This document shows positions 49,766 through 58,954 of a stretch of 64,000 bases of DNA, piece by piece (position 1 is the stretch's first letter; the number at the start of each line of letters is the position of its first letter). The notes below the pieces were generated by a model. It had not been told where the DNA came from, made no database searches, and saw only the letters and a program-made list of their open reading frames with translations. Source of the stretch: RYN-230 sp963770545 (GTDB lineage Bacteria; Actinomycetota; Actinomycetes; Streptosporangiales; Streptosporangiaceae); contig CAVYQF010000020.1 in NCBI GenBank assembly GCA_963770545.1, positions 1 to 64,000 on the forward strand, written 5' to 3'. The translations under genes were made by a program, and so were the position numbers.

Positions 49766-51619
49766 ATGTCCAGGATCCTGGTGGTCGATGATGAGCCAGA
49801 CGAGCGGTTCCTGCTCCGCCGGATATTGGAGCGCGAGGGGTACGAGGTGCTGGACGCCTCTGACGGGGCCGCCGCCCTGGCCATCGTGCACGAGTCGCCC
49901 CCCGATCTGATCCTGACCGACATGATGATGCCGGTCATGGACGGCCCAGAGCTCATCCGGCGGCTGCGGGGTGACCCCGCGACCGCGGGCATTCCGATCC
50001 TGGCTTCGACCGGCGATCCTGCTCTCGCGGTCTCTGCTGATGTGGTCATGTCCAAGTCGTTGCCGCTGCAGGACCTCATCGGCGCCGTAAGTGCCTGCCT
50101 CAACGAAGGAGCCACCGTGAGCGCTAGCCGCAACGGAGGACGTGACCCGCTGACGTTGATGCCGACCGGGATCGCGGGACTGGATCTGGTGCTCAACGGT
50201 GGTCTGGAGCGCGGATCGGTCGTGATCCTGGCCGGGGCGCCGGGTACCGGCAAGACCATCCTGGCCCAGCAGATCTGCTTCGCCAAGGCCACCGCCGCGC
50301 ACAAGGCGGTCTACTACACGACGGTGTCCGAGCCGCACACCAAGCTGGTCCGGCACCTGGAACCTTTTGCCTTCTTCGACCAGGAAGCACTCGGCACTAC
50401 GGTCGAGTTCATCCACCTGGGCAGCTTCCTGGTGCCCCGGAGCAAGGATGGGCTGGAGCCGCTGGTCTCGGAGATCGTCCGGAAAACGCTGGAGGACAAG
50501 CCCGCCATCGTGGTGGTCGACAGCAGCAAGATGCTGCGCGACTTTGCCGACGAACGCCAGTTGCGCTCCGCGCTCTACAGCCTGACGAGCCGCGTGGCCC
50601 ACACCGGGACGGTGCTGCTGCTGCTAGGTGAGTACACACCGGAGGAACTGTCCAGCGGCATCGAGTTTTCCCTGGCCGACGGCATTATCTATCTTGAGTA
50701 TCAGCCTCGCGAGCCGGTGGACCGGCGCTCGCTGCGGGCCATGAAGCTGCGCGGGTCGGGCCAGCGGCCGGGTCGGCATACCTTCCAGATCACTCCGGCC
50801 GGCGTCGGGGTCTTCCCCCGGATAGAGACCCTCATCCCTGAGCCGGTCGAGGCGGTTGACGGCCGGATCGCCACCGGTATCCCGGGCCTGGACCCACTCA
50901 TGAACGGCGGCCCGCAGGCCACCGACGCCACCCTGGTCAAGGGACCCTCCGGCGTCGGCAAGACCATCTTCGGGCTGCGCTGGACCGCCCACGCTCTGGA
51001 GCAAGGGCAACCCTGCCTGTACGTGACCTTCCAGGACACCCCCAAGCAGCTCGCCAACATGGCGGGCAGTTTCGGCTGGGACATCGGGGCCGCCCAGGCC
51101 ACTGGCCGTCTCGCCATCTCCTACGTCCCGATGGGGGACCTGGACCTGGACGTCCTGGCCAGCGCCATCCGCTCGGAACTCGCCGCTCATTCGGTCAGCC
51201 GCGTCGTTATCGACAGCCTCGCCGAACTGGTTTTCGCCGCCCGCGAATCGGAACGTTTCCCGGCCTTCATGCGCAGCCTGGTCGGGCTCATCCGGGCGGC
51301 CGGCAGTTCATCGCTGGTCACCAGCGAGACGGCTGGCCACGAACAGGACAGCCAGTCGCTGGAAGGGCTCATGTTCTTGTTCGACAACGTCATCGACCTC
51401 CGGTACATCGAGGAGGAATCCGGGGTGGGCCGCGCCCTGAACGTCGTCAAGATGAGGAACAGCCGGCACGAGACCACGCTGACCAGCTTCACCATCGCCG
51501 ATCAGGGCATCACGATCGGCGGGCCGCTCGAAGGGGTCACCGGACGGCTGGGCTGGAGTGCGCTGCGGACCGAGGTCCCGCCGCCCGGCCCTCTCCCCGT
51601 GCCCGCAGAACACGCCTGA
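49766..51619 (+). CDS. Response-regulator-KaiC fusion (REC plus two KaiC ATPase domains)
   Basis: 617 residues from ATG 49766 (GGAGGAG 6 bases upstream; GTG 49751 also open). REC domain, residues 1-115: ILVVDDE (D8, D9), phospho-acceptor D52 in ILTDMMMP, Ser/Thr in ILASTGD, Lys in MSKS. KaiC domain 1 has Walker A GAPGTGKT (near 157) and VVVDSSKML. KaiC domain 2 has Walker A GPSGVGKT (near 394) and VVIDSLAELVF. The catalytic glutamate pair of KaiC reads SE in domain 1 (TTVSEPHTKL) and QD in domain 2 (VTFQDTPKQL). It likely links a two-component signal to ATP-driven output; no histidine kinase is adjacent. Confidence 0.88.
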   Translation: MSRILVVDDEPDERFLLRRILEREGYEVLDASDGAAALAIVHESPPDLILTDMMMPVMDGPELIRRLRGDPATAGIPILASTGDPALAVSADVVMSKSLPLQDLIGAVSACLNEGATVSASRNGGRDPLTLMPTGIAGLDLVLNGGLERGSVVILAGAPGTGKTILAQQICFAKATAAHKAVYYTTVSEPHTKLVRHLEPFAFFDQEALGTTVEFIHLGSFLVPRSKDGLEPLVSEIVRKTLEDKPAIVVVDSSKMLRDFADERQLRSALYSLTSRVAHTGTVLLLLGEYTPEELSSGIEFSLADGIIYLEYQPREPVDRRSLRAMKLRGSGQRPGRHTFQITPAGVGVFPRIETLIPEPVEAVDGRIATGIPGLDPLMNGGPQATDATLVKGPSGVGKTIFGLRWTAHALEQGQPCLYVTFQDTPKQLANMAGSFGWDIGAAQATGRLAISYVPMGDLDLDVLASAIRSELAAHSVSRVVIDSLAELVFAARESERFPAFMRSLVGLIRAAGSSSLVTSETAGHEQDSQSLEGLMFLFDNVIDLRYIEEESGVGRALNVVKMRNSRHETTLTSFTIADQGITIGGPLEGVTGRLGWSALRTEVPPPGPLPVPAEHA

Positions 51620-51635
51620 ATTCCCGGCCGCACGC

Positions 51636-54209
51636 TCAGCGGTCCAGGATGCGCAGCCGCTGCGGGTCATACAGCGGCGCGATCTGCAGCCGGACGGGGA
51701 CGTCACCGGCCGGCGTGCGGGCCCGGAAATCCCCGTTCTTCAGCCAGCCGCCCGTCACTCCCTCGGCGTTCTCCACCTGGGCCAGCCCGACCGCCCCGCC
51801 CACCGTGTAGCCGTAGGCGGCGGCCCGGAGGTAGCCCACCCACTGATCCCCCAGGAACACCGGCTCGTTGCCGAACAGGTCGGCGGCCGGGTCCTCGGCG
51901 AGCAGGCTGACCACGCGATGGCGTGGCGGGCCCTGCTCCCGGGCGGTCAGGAGGGCTTCACGGCCGGTGAACCCGCCCGGCTTGTCCCAGGCCACCGCGA
52001 ACCCGAGCCCCGCTTCCATCGGGTTGTCGGTGTTGTCGATGTCCACCCCCATGTCGCGGTAGCCCTTTTCCAGCCGCAGGCTGGACATGGCGGACAGGCC
52101 GATCAGCCGGAATCCCAGGTCATCCCCCGCGGACATCAGGTCGTCGTACACCCCCATCGCGTACTCCGCGGGCACATGCAGTTCCCAGCCGAGTTCGCCC
52201 ACGTAGGTGACGCGGATGGCGAGCACCGGCGCGTACCCGACGTGGATCTGCCGCGCGCTGAGGTAGGGGAACGACTCGTTGGACAGGTCGGCGTCGGTGA
52301 GCCGCCCGATCAGCGTCCGGGACGCCGGCCCCTGCACCGACAGCAGCGTGGTGCCTGACGTCACATCGGTGACGGTGAGGAACTCACCTGGCCGGGACGC
52401 CCGCCTGATCAGCGGCTCGATCCGGCGGTGAATCAGGTCGCTGGCGATGACCAGGAACTTATCCGGCTCCAGCCAGGTCACGGTGACGTCGGCGACGATG
52501 CCGCCCGCCTCGTTCAGCCACTGGGTGTAGACCAGCCGGCCGACCCCGGCGGTGACGTCGTTGGCCGACAGCCGGCTGAGCACCGCGGCCGCGCCCGGTC
52601 CCTGGACCAGGAACTTGGCCATCAGGCTCATGTCGAGCAGGCCGGCCGCCTCGCGCACCGCGGCGTGCTCGCGCCCTACGACCTCATGGGCCGCGGGCCG
52701 GCCCCAATCCAGGCGGGCAGAGTCCAGGCGGGCAGAGTCCGGGCCGGCAGAGTCCGGGCCGGCAGAGTCCGGGCCGGCAGAGTCCGGGCCGGGAACCGGC
52801 GCGGCCGGCCCTGACGCATACCACTCGGCGAACTCCCAGCCCGCCGAGGTGGCGAAGTGGCCGCCCGCCGCGGCCAGCCGGTCATGCAGCACCGAGCGGC
52901 GCACGTTCCGCCCGGTCGAAGGCTTCCAGGCCGGCCAGACCGCGTCCCCGAACAGCACCCCCAGCTGCTCCACGGTCCGGTCGGCCCGGAACCGGCGGGA
53001 CGTCTCGTAGGCGTGCGTCCGGTCGATGGCGACACTCGTCGCGTCCACCGGCGGCACCCCGTCCGCGATCCAGTGCGCGAGCATGCTGCCGACCCCGCCC
53101 CCGGACAGGATCCCGAGCGAGTTCAGGCCCGCCGCGACGAAGTACCCGTCCAGTTCCGGGGCGGGCCCGAGCAGCGGCCGCACGTCCGCGGTGAACGACT
53201 CCGGTCCGCAGAAGAAGGTCCGTACACCCGTCTCGGACAGCACCGGGATCCGATCCAGCGCCGGACCGAGGAACGGCTCCATCCGGTCCCAGTCCGGACT
53301 TATTTTCCCAAACGAAAACCCGTCGGGCACCCCGTCCAGCGACCACGGAGCGGCCACCGGCTCGAAGAGCCCGACCAGCATGCCGTCGCCCTCGGGCCGG
53401 TAGTAGCCGTAGTTGTCGGGGTCCTCGATGACCGGCAGGTCCGGGTCCATCCCCGGCACCGTGTCGGTGAGCAGGTAGTAGTGCTCGGCCGCCTGGAGCG
53501 GAACCCCGACCCCGGCGAGGGCCCCGAACTGCCGGGCCCACATGCCCGCCGCGTTGACCACGACCTCGGTCTCGATCGGGCCCGCGCTGGTGAGCACGGC
53601 GGTCACCTGCCGCCCCCGGGTCGCCACCCCGGTCGCAGTCACCCCTTCCACGATCCGGACCCCCAGCTGGCGGGCGCCTTTGGCCAGCGAGGTGGCCACG
53701 CCTACCGGATCGGCCCGCCCCTCGTCCGCCACGTAGAACGCGGACAGCACGTCGTCGGTGCGGGCCAGCGGCCACATGTCCGCCAGCTCCCGCGGCGAGA
53801 TCTCCACGTCCTCGACCCCGAAGCCATGCATCCAGGCGGCCTCCCGGCGCAGCGCCTCCTGCCGCCGGGAGGACGTGGCCAGGGAGATGTGCCCGACGGG
53901 CCGGAACCCGGTGGAGTGCCCGGTCTCCTGCTCCAGCCGGGCGTACAGGTCGCGGGAGTACCGGCTGAAGAACAGCGCGGTCTCGTCCGTCATCCCGGCC
54001 GAGGTGATCAGCCCGGCCGCGTGCCACGTCGTCCCGGCGGTCAGCTGATGCTGCTCGAGCAGCACCACGTCGGTCCAGCCCAGGTGCGCGAGGTGGTAAG
54101 CGATGCTGCACCCGGTCACGCCGCCGCCGACGATGACCACCTGTGCCCGGCTGGGCACCGCCCCGCCCGCGGTTTCCGGGCCGCCCGTACTGACCGGGTC
54201 AATCGTCAC
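51636..54209 (-). CDS. FAD-dependent dimethylglycine/sarcosine-type dehydrogenase with GcvT domains
   Basis: 857 residues from GTG 54209, chosen for GGAGG 5 bases upstream; GTG 54233 is also open. The FAD-binding DAO domain starts VVIVGGGVTGCSIAYHL, and TTWHAAGL carries the His that is flavinylated in the family. The C-terminal half is a GcvT aminomethyl-folate domain (VQGPASRTLIGRL, VTYVGELGWELHVP, LEKGYRDMGVDIDNTDNP). It demethylates glycine betaine breakdown products, passing the methyl group to tetrahydrofolate. An in-frame 15-bp minisatellite (PDSAG repeats) sits in the linker between domains. Confidence 0.88.
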   Translation of the reverse strand: MTIDPVSTGGPETAGGAVPSRAQVVIVGGGVTGCSIAYHLAHLGWTDVVLLEQHQLTAGTTWHAAGLITSAGMTDETALFFSRYSRDLYARLEQETGHSTGFRPVGHISLATSSRRQEALRREAAWMHGFGVEDVEISPRELADMWPLARTDDVLSAFYVADEGRADPVGVATSLAKGARQLGVRIVEGVTATGVATRGRQVTAVLTSAGPIETEVVVNAAGMWARQFGALAGVGVPLQAAEHYYLLTDTVPGMDPDLPVIEDPDNYGYYRPEGDGMLVGLFEPVAAPWSLDGVPDGFSFGKISPDWDRMEPFLGPALDRIPVLSETGVRTFFCGPESFTADVRPLLGPAPELDGYFVAAGLNSLGILSGGGVGSMLAHWIADGVPPVDATSVAIDRTHAYETSRRFRADRTVEQLGVLFGDAVWPAWKPSTGRNVRRSVLHDRLAAAGGHFATSAGWEFAEWYASGPAAPVPGPDSAGPDSAGPDSAGPDSARLDSARLDWGRPAAHEVVGREHAAVREAAGLLDMSLMAKFLVQGPGAAAVLSRLSANDVTAGVGRLVYTQWLNEAGGIVADVTVTWLEPDKFLVIASDLIHRRIEPLIRRASRPGEFLTVTDVTSGTTLLSVQGPASRTLIGRLTDADLSNESFPYLSARQIHVGYAPVLAIRVTYVGELGWELHVPAEYAMGVYDDLMSAGDDLGFRLIGLSAMSSLRLEKGYRDMGVDIDNTDNPMEAGLGFAVAWDKPGGFTGREALLTAREQGPPRHRVVSLLAEDPAADLFGNEPVFLGDQWVGYLRAAAYGYTVGGAVGLAQVENAEGVTGGWLKNGDFRARTPAGDVPVRLQIAPLYDPQRLRILDR
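52708..52797 (-). repeat. 15-bp in-frame minisatellite in the dehydrogenase linker
   Basis: Units of TCCGGGCCGGCAGAG (first two as TCCAGGCGGGCAGAG) start at 52708, 52723, 52738, 52753, 52768 and 52783, encoding PDSAG and LDSAR on the minus strand. Confidence 0.92.
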
Positions 54210-54335
54210 ATCTGCCTCCAAGTCGGCGCTCACCTGGCGCTATGCCTAGCATGGCGAACCACGCCCGGTCCAGGCCGCCCGGAAGCCGAGGGCTGCTTGG
54301 GAAATTCCTGAGCAACCGAGGCAGCAGGACCGGAG

Positions 54336-54962
54336 GTGGCGCGTTTCTTGAGTGTGAATGCTGAGAATCCTGGCCTGGCTGCCGGGGCGCACCCGGCCGG
54401 GGCGGCCCCGGCCGCGGATCACCAGCGGCCCCAGGCAGGCCCGCCGGACGCAGGTCCCGAAGGTGCGGCGGCCGCGGTCGGGGCGCTGTACGAATCGAGC
54501 GCGCTGGGGCTGATCCGGATGGCCTACGTCATGCTCGGCGACCTGCCCAGCGCCGAGGATGTGGTCCAGGAGGCGTTCTGCGGGCTCTACCGGCGCTGGG
54601 ACGGCCTGGCCAGCACCGACGGGGCGCTGTACTACGTGCGCGCCTCGGTGCTGAACGGCTGCCGCTCAGCGCTGCGCCGCCGGGCGGTCCGCCGCGGATT
54701 TGTGCAGCACCAGACCCTGGCCGGCGAGCCCCCGGCCGCGTCCGCCGAGACGGTCGCGCTGGGCGGAGAGGAGCGCGAAGACGTGATCCGCGCCCTGCGG
54801 CGCCTGCCGAACCGGCAGCGCGAGGTCCTCATGCTCCGCTTCTACGCCGAGCTTCCCGACGAGCAGATCGCCCGGGTGATGGGGATCCGCCCGGGCACCG
54901 TCCGGTCCACTGCGTTCCGGGCGCTCGAGGCGCTGGGCCGGGCCCTGAGGGAGACGCCATGA
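54336..54962 (+). CDS. ECF RNA polymerase sigma factor (SigE type)
   Basis: 208 residues. Region 2 runs VGALYESSALGLIRMAYVMLGDLPSAEDVVQEAFCGLYRRWDGL (about 45-90); region 4 runs VIRALRRLPNRQREVLMLRFYAELPDEQIARVMGIRPGTVRSTAFRALEALGRAL. The first 40 residues are low-complexity. Start is uncertain: GTG 54336, TTG 54348 or GTG 54354. Its stop overlaps the next gene's ATG (ATGA), pairing it with a membrane beta-propeller that probably restrains it. Confidence 0.88.
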   Translation: MARFLSVNAENPGLAAGAHPAGAAPAADHQRPQAGPPDAGPEGAAAAVGALYESSALGLIRMAYVMLGDLPSAEDVVQEAFCGLYRRWDGLASTDGALYYVRASVLNGCRSALRRRAVRRGFVQHQTLAGEPPAASAETVALGGEEREDVIRALRRLPNRQREVLMLRFYAELPDEQIARVMGIRPGTVRSTAFRALEALGRALRETP

Positions 54963-56311
54963 CGCACGGAGGAGGGGGCGCCATGACGCCGCTCGAGGAC
55001 CGGGTCCGGGACGCCATCCGGGCCAAGGCCGCCGAGGTCCCGCCGGACGCGGTCCCGCCGCTCCGGCTGCCGGGCCGCCGCCGGTCTCCCTGCTCTCTCC
55101 CTCACGGCGGCAGGAAGAGAGCAGGAGGACTGGCGGGCCGGGCCGGGGCCGGGCGGACGTGGGCAGCGCCCCTGGCCGCCGCCGCCGGGGTGGCGGCCGC
55201 CCTGGCGGTGATAGTCGCCCTGACCGCTGTGATCCATTCCGGCCGCTCCGCGAACGGCCAGCCGACCGGGCTGGCCGCCCTGCCCCGCTACTACGTGGCG
55301 CTGAACTTCACCGGCCCACGAGGGTGCTGCGGGGCTGGGCTCGCCGCCCCGCAGACCGACGCCGTCGTCCGCGCCACCGCTACCGGGCGGACCCTGGCCG
55401 CCGTGGTGCCGCCCCTGCCGTACGGCACGTTCGTCGGGGTCAGCGCGGCGGCTGACGATCGCACGTTCGTCCTCGCCGCGCAGGAACTTTCCCCCTACCC
55501 CCCGGTCAACCAGGGGAAGCTTCCGGTGCCCGCCACGAAGTTCTTCCTGCTGCGCTTCGATCCTGGCCGCGGCGGTCCGGGCGCCACGGCCACCCTGACC
55601 CCGCTGCCCGTGCCGGTCGTCCCGGCCGGCACGGCGGTCAGCGACTTCTCCCTGTCCCCGGATGGCAGCCGTCTGGCCATGGTGGTCGGCCGGGCTGACG
55701 TGCGCCGGTGGTACCTGCAGAACCTGAGTATCTACAACCTGGCCGCCGGGACGCATCGGACCTACCGTCCGGCCGGCGTCGGGTACCCCCCTTCGGAAGG
55801 CGACCATGCGGTGCCGATCACCCCGAACACGCTCTCATGGGGGGCCGATAACCGGACGCTGGCCTTCGTCTGGCGCGCGTGGACTGGTGGTGGGGGGGTC
55901 CGGCTCCTCGACACCGACCGGCCCGGCTCAGGGCTGCTGGCCAACAGCCGGGTCGCCATACCCTGGTCCCGCACCACGTCCTGGACCCAGATTCAGCTGA
56001 CCGCCGACGGGCAGGCGATCTTCGCCAACGTGAACAACCCCTATAAGGGGGGGAACATCGAGCATCTCGCGGAGTTCTCGGCCCAGACGGGCAAGCTCGT
56101 CCGGGTACTCAACGTGATCAGGGACATGGCCGTGGACGTCGAGCAGATCCACTGGATGAGCCCGACCGGCCGGGTGCTGCTCGTCACGGACGCGCTACGT
56201 GGCCGCTACCACTCGAAGGCGCACTTCGCAGACGTTGACGCCGGGATGCTGGTGGACGGCCGCTACACGCCGCTGCCCTGGTCCGAGAACACCTTCACCG
56301 CCGCCTGGTAG
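54959..56311 (+). CDS. Membrane-anchored beta-propeller protein, probable anti-sigma partner
   Basis: 450 residues. A basic cytoplasmic N-terminus (MTPLEDRVRDAIRAKAAEVPPD... RRRSPCSL) of about 75 residues is followed by one membrane helix (about 73-100) and a beta-propeller (FSLSPDGSRLAMVVG, TLSWGADNRTLAFVWRAW, IQLTADGQAIFANVNN). ATG overlaps the sigma-factor stop. Such sigma-propeller pairs are common in actinomycetes and the N-terminus probably binds the sigma factor. No standard anti-sigma zinc motif (HxxxCxxC) is present. Confidence 0.75.
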   Translation: MTHGGGGAMTPLEDRVRDAIRAKAAEVPPDAVPPLRLPGRRRSPCSLPHGGRKRAGGLAGRAGAGRTWAAPLAAAAGVAAALAVIVALTAVIHSGRSANGQPTGLAALPRYYVALNFTGPRGCCGAGLAAPQTDAVVRATATGRTLAAVVPPLPYGTFVGVSAAADDRTFVLAAQELSPYPPVNQGKLPVPATKFFLLRFDPGRGGPGATATLTPLPVPVVPAGTAVSDFSLSPDGSRLAMVVGRADVRRWYLQNLSIYNLAAGTHRTYRPAGVGYPPSEGDHAVPITPNTLSWGADNRTLAFVWRAWTGGGGVRLLDTDRPGSGLLANSRVAIPWSRTTSWTQIQLTADGQAIFANVNNPYKGGNIEHLAEFSAQTGKLVRVLNVIRDMAVDVEQIHWMSPTGRVLLVTDALRGRYHSKAHFADVDAGMLVDGRYTPLPWSENTFTAAW

Positions 56312-56589
56312 CCGCGTCCCGGGCCCTTTATCGTCCACGGCATAACGCTAATCGCCCTTAATCACCGGCGAAATGCAGAGGCCTTCGAGGAATACCCCGG
56401 CGCCGGCCGGAGTCCAGTACACCGAATGCGATTTGTGGTTATCTGCGAGGTTGATTCCGTTACAGAAAGTTTACGCACTATTACCCAGAGTTAAAGTTTA
56501 CTGGTGGGGTTGCGAACACGCTCCGTTATGATGCCTAATTGTTTACTTCAGTGATATGCACTAGTGGGGATCTGGCCTGGGGGGATTCA

Positions 56590-57915
56590 ATGTTGTTTAG
56601 TAACTGGCGCGCCAAGATAGCGGCCGGGATGGCCGTGCTGGCGGCCTGCGCGGCCTGGACCGCGGTGCCCGCCTCGGCCGCGACGGGGCCGCCGAGCACC
56701 ACCCCGGCGTACAACACTCCGCAGCTGGCCAGCACCGGGACGACCGAGCAGGTCCGGCAGATCGCGCAGTGCGGTAACACCATGTACGCGGTGGGCACGT
56801 TCACCGCGATCTCGCAGGCGGGGACGACCTTCTCCCGCAACAACGTGTTCAGCTTCAGCGCGTCCAAGCCGTACACGATGACCTCCTGGAACCCCGACGT
56901 GAACGGGATCGTCAACGGCATCACGTTCAGCCCTGACTGCTCCACCGCCTACATCGGCGGCAAGTTCAGCACCGTCGGCGGGGTGGCAGCCAAGAACCTC
57001 GCCGCGGTCAGCACCTCGAGCGGGGCGCTCATCACGGCCTTCGGGCACAGCGCCAGCGGCCAGGTCGAGACGCTGCAGTACTACAACGGGCACATCCTGA
57101 CCGGGGGCTACTTCACCTCGATCAACAACAGCAGCGCCAACGCGTACATGGCCAGCCTCAACCCCACCACGGGCAAGGACGACGGGTTCATCCACCTCGG
57201 CATTTCCGGGAACTACCAGTTCCCCGGGGTGTCGTCCAACCCGACCCGGGTCTACAACCAGCAGCTCAGCCACGGCGGCACGCTGGACCTGGTGGAGGGC
57301 GACTTCACCTCGGTCGGCGGCCAGGCCCGGCAGCAGATGTTCATGCTGGACCTGAGCGGCCCGACCGCGACGGTCACCGGGTGGACCTCACCCGAGCTCA
57401 ACACCAACTGCAACTACAACGAGTCGTTCTACGCCCAGTCCGCGGCCTGGTCAACCGATGACTCCACCATCTACGTCGCGACGACCGGGTACAAGCCGAA
57501 TGGCACGCCGGCCGGGAGCTACCCCCGGACCGGGCCGTGTGACGCGGCGATCGCCTACCCAGCCACCCAGGCCAGCGTCACGCACACGTGGATCAACTAC
57601 CCGGGCTGCGACTCGCTGTACGCCGCCGCCGCCGACTCCACTACCGCGTACTTCGCCGGGCACGAGCGCTGGTCGTCGAACCCGAACGGCTGCGACTTCG
57701 CCGGTCCTGGCGCGATCGCCGCGCCTGGCATCGAGGGGCTCAGCCCGGCCACCGGCGCGCTGGCCTACAACCCCACCCGGGGACGCGGGCTCGGTGCCGA
57801 CGACATGCTGGTCACCAGCGCGGGCCTGTGGATCGCCAGCGATAACCTGGACGGGACCAACCAGTGTGGGACGCTCGCCAACCGGGCCGGCATCTGCCTC
57901 CTCCCGTATAACTAG
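56590..57915 (+). CDS. Secreted propeller-like repeat protein
   Basis: 441 residues. A signal peptide (MLFSNWRAKIAAGMAVLAACAAWTAVPASAA) and a body of repeats with pattern G-G-x-F-x-x-V-G-G (AVGTFTAIS, IGGKFSTVGGVAAKNLAAV, TGGYFTSINNSSANAYMASL, VEGDFTSVGGQARQQMFML) similar to delta-60/YVTN-like propellers. GGGGGGATTCA before ATG 56590 is the ribosome site; the 278-base upstream gap is AT-rich and holds AAAGTTTAC twice (56466, 56493). No enzyme motif seen. It heads a probable five-gene group on glycan or envelope. Confidence 0.75.
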   Translation: MLFSNWRAKIAAGMAVLAACAAWTAVPASAATGPPSTTPAYNTPQLASTGTTEQVRQIAQCGNTMYAVGTFTAISQAGTTFSRNNVFSFSASKPYTMTSWNPDVNGIVNGITFSPDCSTAYIGGKFSTVGGVAAKNLAAVSTSSGALITAFGHSASGQVETLQYYNGHILTGGYFTSINNSSANAYMASLNPTTGKDDGFIHLGISGNYQFPGVSSNPTRVYNQQLSHGGTLDLVEGDFTSVGGQARQQMFMLDLSGPTATVTGWTSPELNTNCNYNESFYAQSAAWSTDDSTIYVATTGYKPNGTPAGSYPRTGPCDAAIAYPATQASVTHTWINYPGCDSLYAAAADSTTAYFAGHERWSSNPNGCDFAGPGAIAAPGIEGLSPATGALAYNPTRGRGLGADDMLVTSAGLWIASDNLDGTNQCGTLANRAGICLLPYN

Positions 57916-57936
57916 GACACGATTTGAGGTGGTGAG

Positions 57937-58929
57937 CTGAGCGCGGACGCGCTCGCCCGCCGGGCGGGCACGAGCACCGTCCCGGGGAGCCCGCGGGTCA
58001 TCTACCTGGCCGGCCTCGGCCGTAGCGGTAGCACCCTGCTGGAGCGGCTCCTCGGCGAGGTGCCCGGGGCCTGCCCGGCTGGCGAAGTCGTGCACATGTG
58101 GCTGCGCAGCGTCCGGGACGACGAGCGCTGCGGCTGCGGCCAGGCGTTTTCCTCCTGCCCGTTCTGGCAGCAGGTAGGCCAGGCCGCCTTCGGGGGCTGG
58201 GACCAGGTGGACGTGGACCGGGTCACCCGGCTGCGGGCCCAGGTGGACCGGGGCCGGTTCCTGCCCCTGCTGGCCTCCCCGCCACTGCGGCGCAGGCTGC
58301 AGCCCGCCCTGGACGAGTACGTCGCGTACTACCGGCGCACCTACGCCGCAATCGCCCAGGTCAGCGGCAGCCCGGTGGTGATCGACTCCAGCAAGCACGC
58401 CTCGCTGGCGTTCTGCCTGCGCAGTTCCCCCGGCGTGGACCTGAGGGTCGTCCACATGGTCCGCGACAGCCGGGCGGTCGCCTACTCCTGGGGCAAGGTC
58501 GTGGACCGGCCGGACGCGGCCGGGAGCCAGATGACCACCTACAAGCCGGCTAGTGCGGCCGTGCGGTGGGACGTGCAGAACAGCGCCCTGCAACTCCTCT
58601 CCCAGCTGGGCACGCCCACGCTGCGGGTGCGTTATGAAGACTTCGTCGCCGGCCCGGCGGCCACGCTCAGCGAGATCGCTGCGTTCGCCGGCCTGCCCGG
58701 CGGCCCGGACTCCGGGTTCCTGGGCGCCGACGGGCCGGGCCGCTGGTGGGCCGAGCTGACGGCCACGCACACCGCGTCGGGCAACCCGATGCGGTTCACC
58801 ACCGGCCGGGTCCCGATCCGTTACGACGGCACATGGCAGACGGCGATGCAGCCAGGGAACCGGCGCACGGTCACCGCGCTGACGCTGCCGCTGCTGATGC
58901 GCTACGGCTACCTGCACGGCACCGCATGA
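57937..58929 (+). CDS. Sulfotransferase, probable CTG start
   Basis: 330 residues if translation starts at CTG 57937. The PAPS P-loop RVIYLAGLGRSGSTLLERLL (about 25-44) lies upstream of the first ATG/GTG in frame, so any conventional start would remove it. GAGGTGG (57926-57932) is well placed for CTG 57937, and a stop in this frame lies at 57925-57927. The 3'-phosphate motif LRVVHMVRDSRAVAYSW is near 170. Alternatively a one-base shift joins GTG 57932 (GTGAGC) to the body. It likely sulfates a secreted glycan. Confidence 0.72.
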   Translation: MSADALARRAGTSTVPGSPRVIYLAGLGRSGSTLLERLLGEVPGACPAGEVVHMWLRSVRDDERCGCGQAFSSCPFWQQVGQAAFGGWDQVDVDRVTRLRAQVDRGRFLPLLASPPLRRRLQPALDEYVAYYRRTYAAIAQVSGSPVVIDSSKHASLAFCLRSSPGVDLRVVHMVRDSRAVAYSWGKVVDRPDAAGSQMTTYKPASAAVRWDVQNSALQLLSQLGTPTLRVRYEDFVAGPAATLSEIAAFAGLPGGPDSGFLGADGPGRWWAELTATHTASGNPMRFTTGRVPIRYDGTWQTAMQPGNRRTVTALTLPLLMRYGYLHGTA

Positions 58930-58954
58930 GCGCGCTGGCGAGGAGCGGAGGACA

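Noticed and set aside
49766..51619. A circadian clock system
   Set aside because: No kaiA or kaiB, no clock output kinase and altered catalytic residues. Clock function is not supported.
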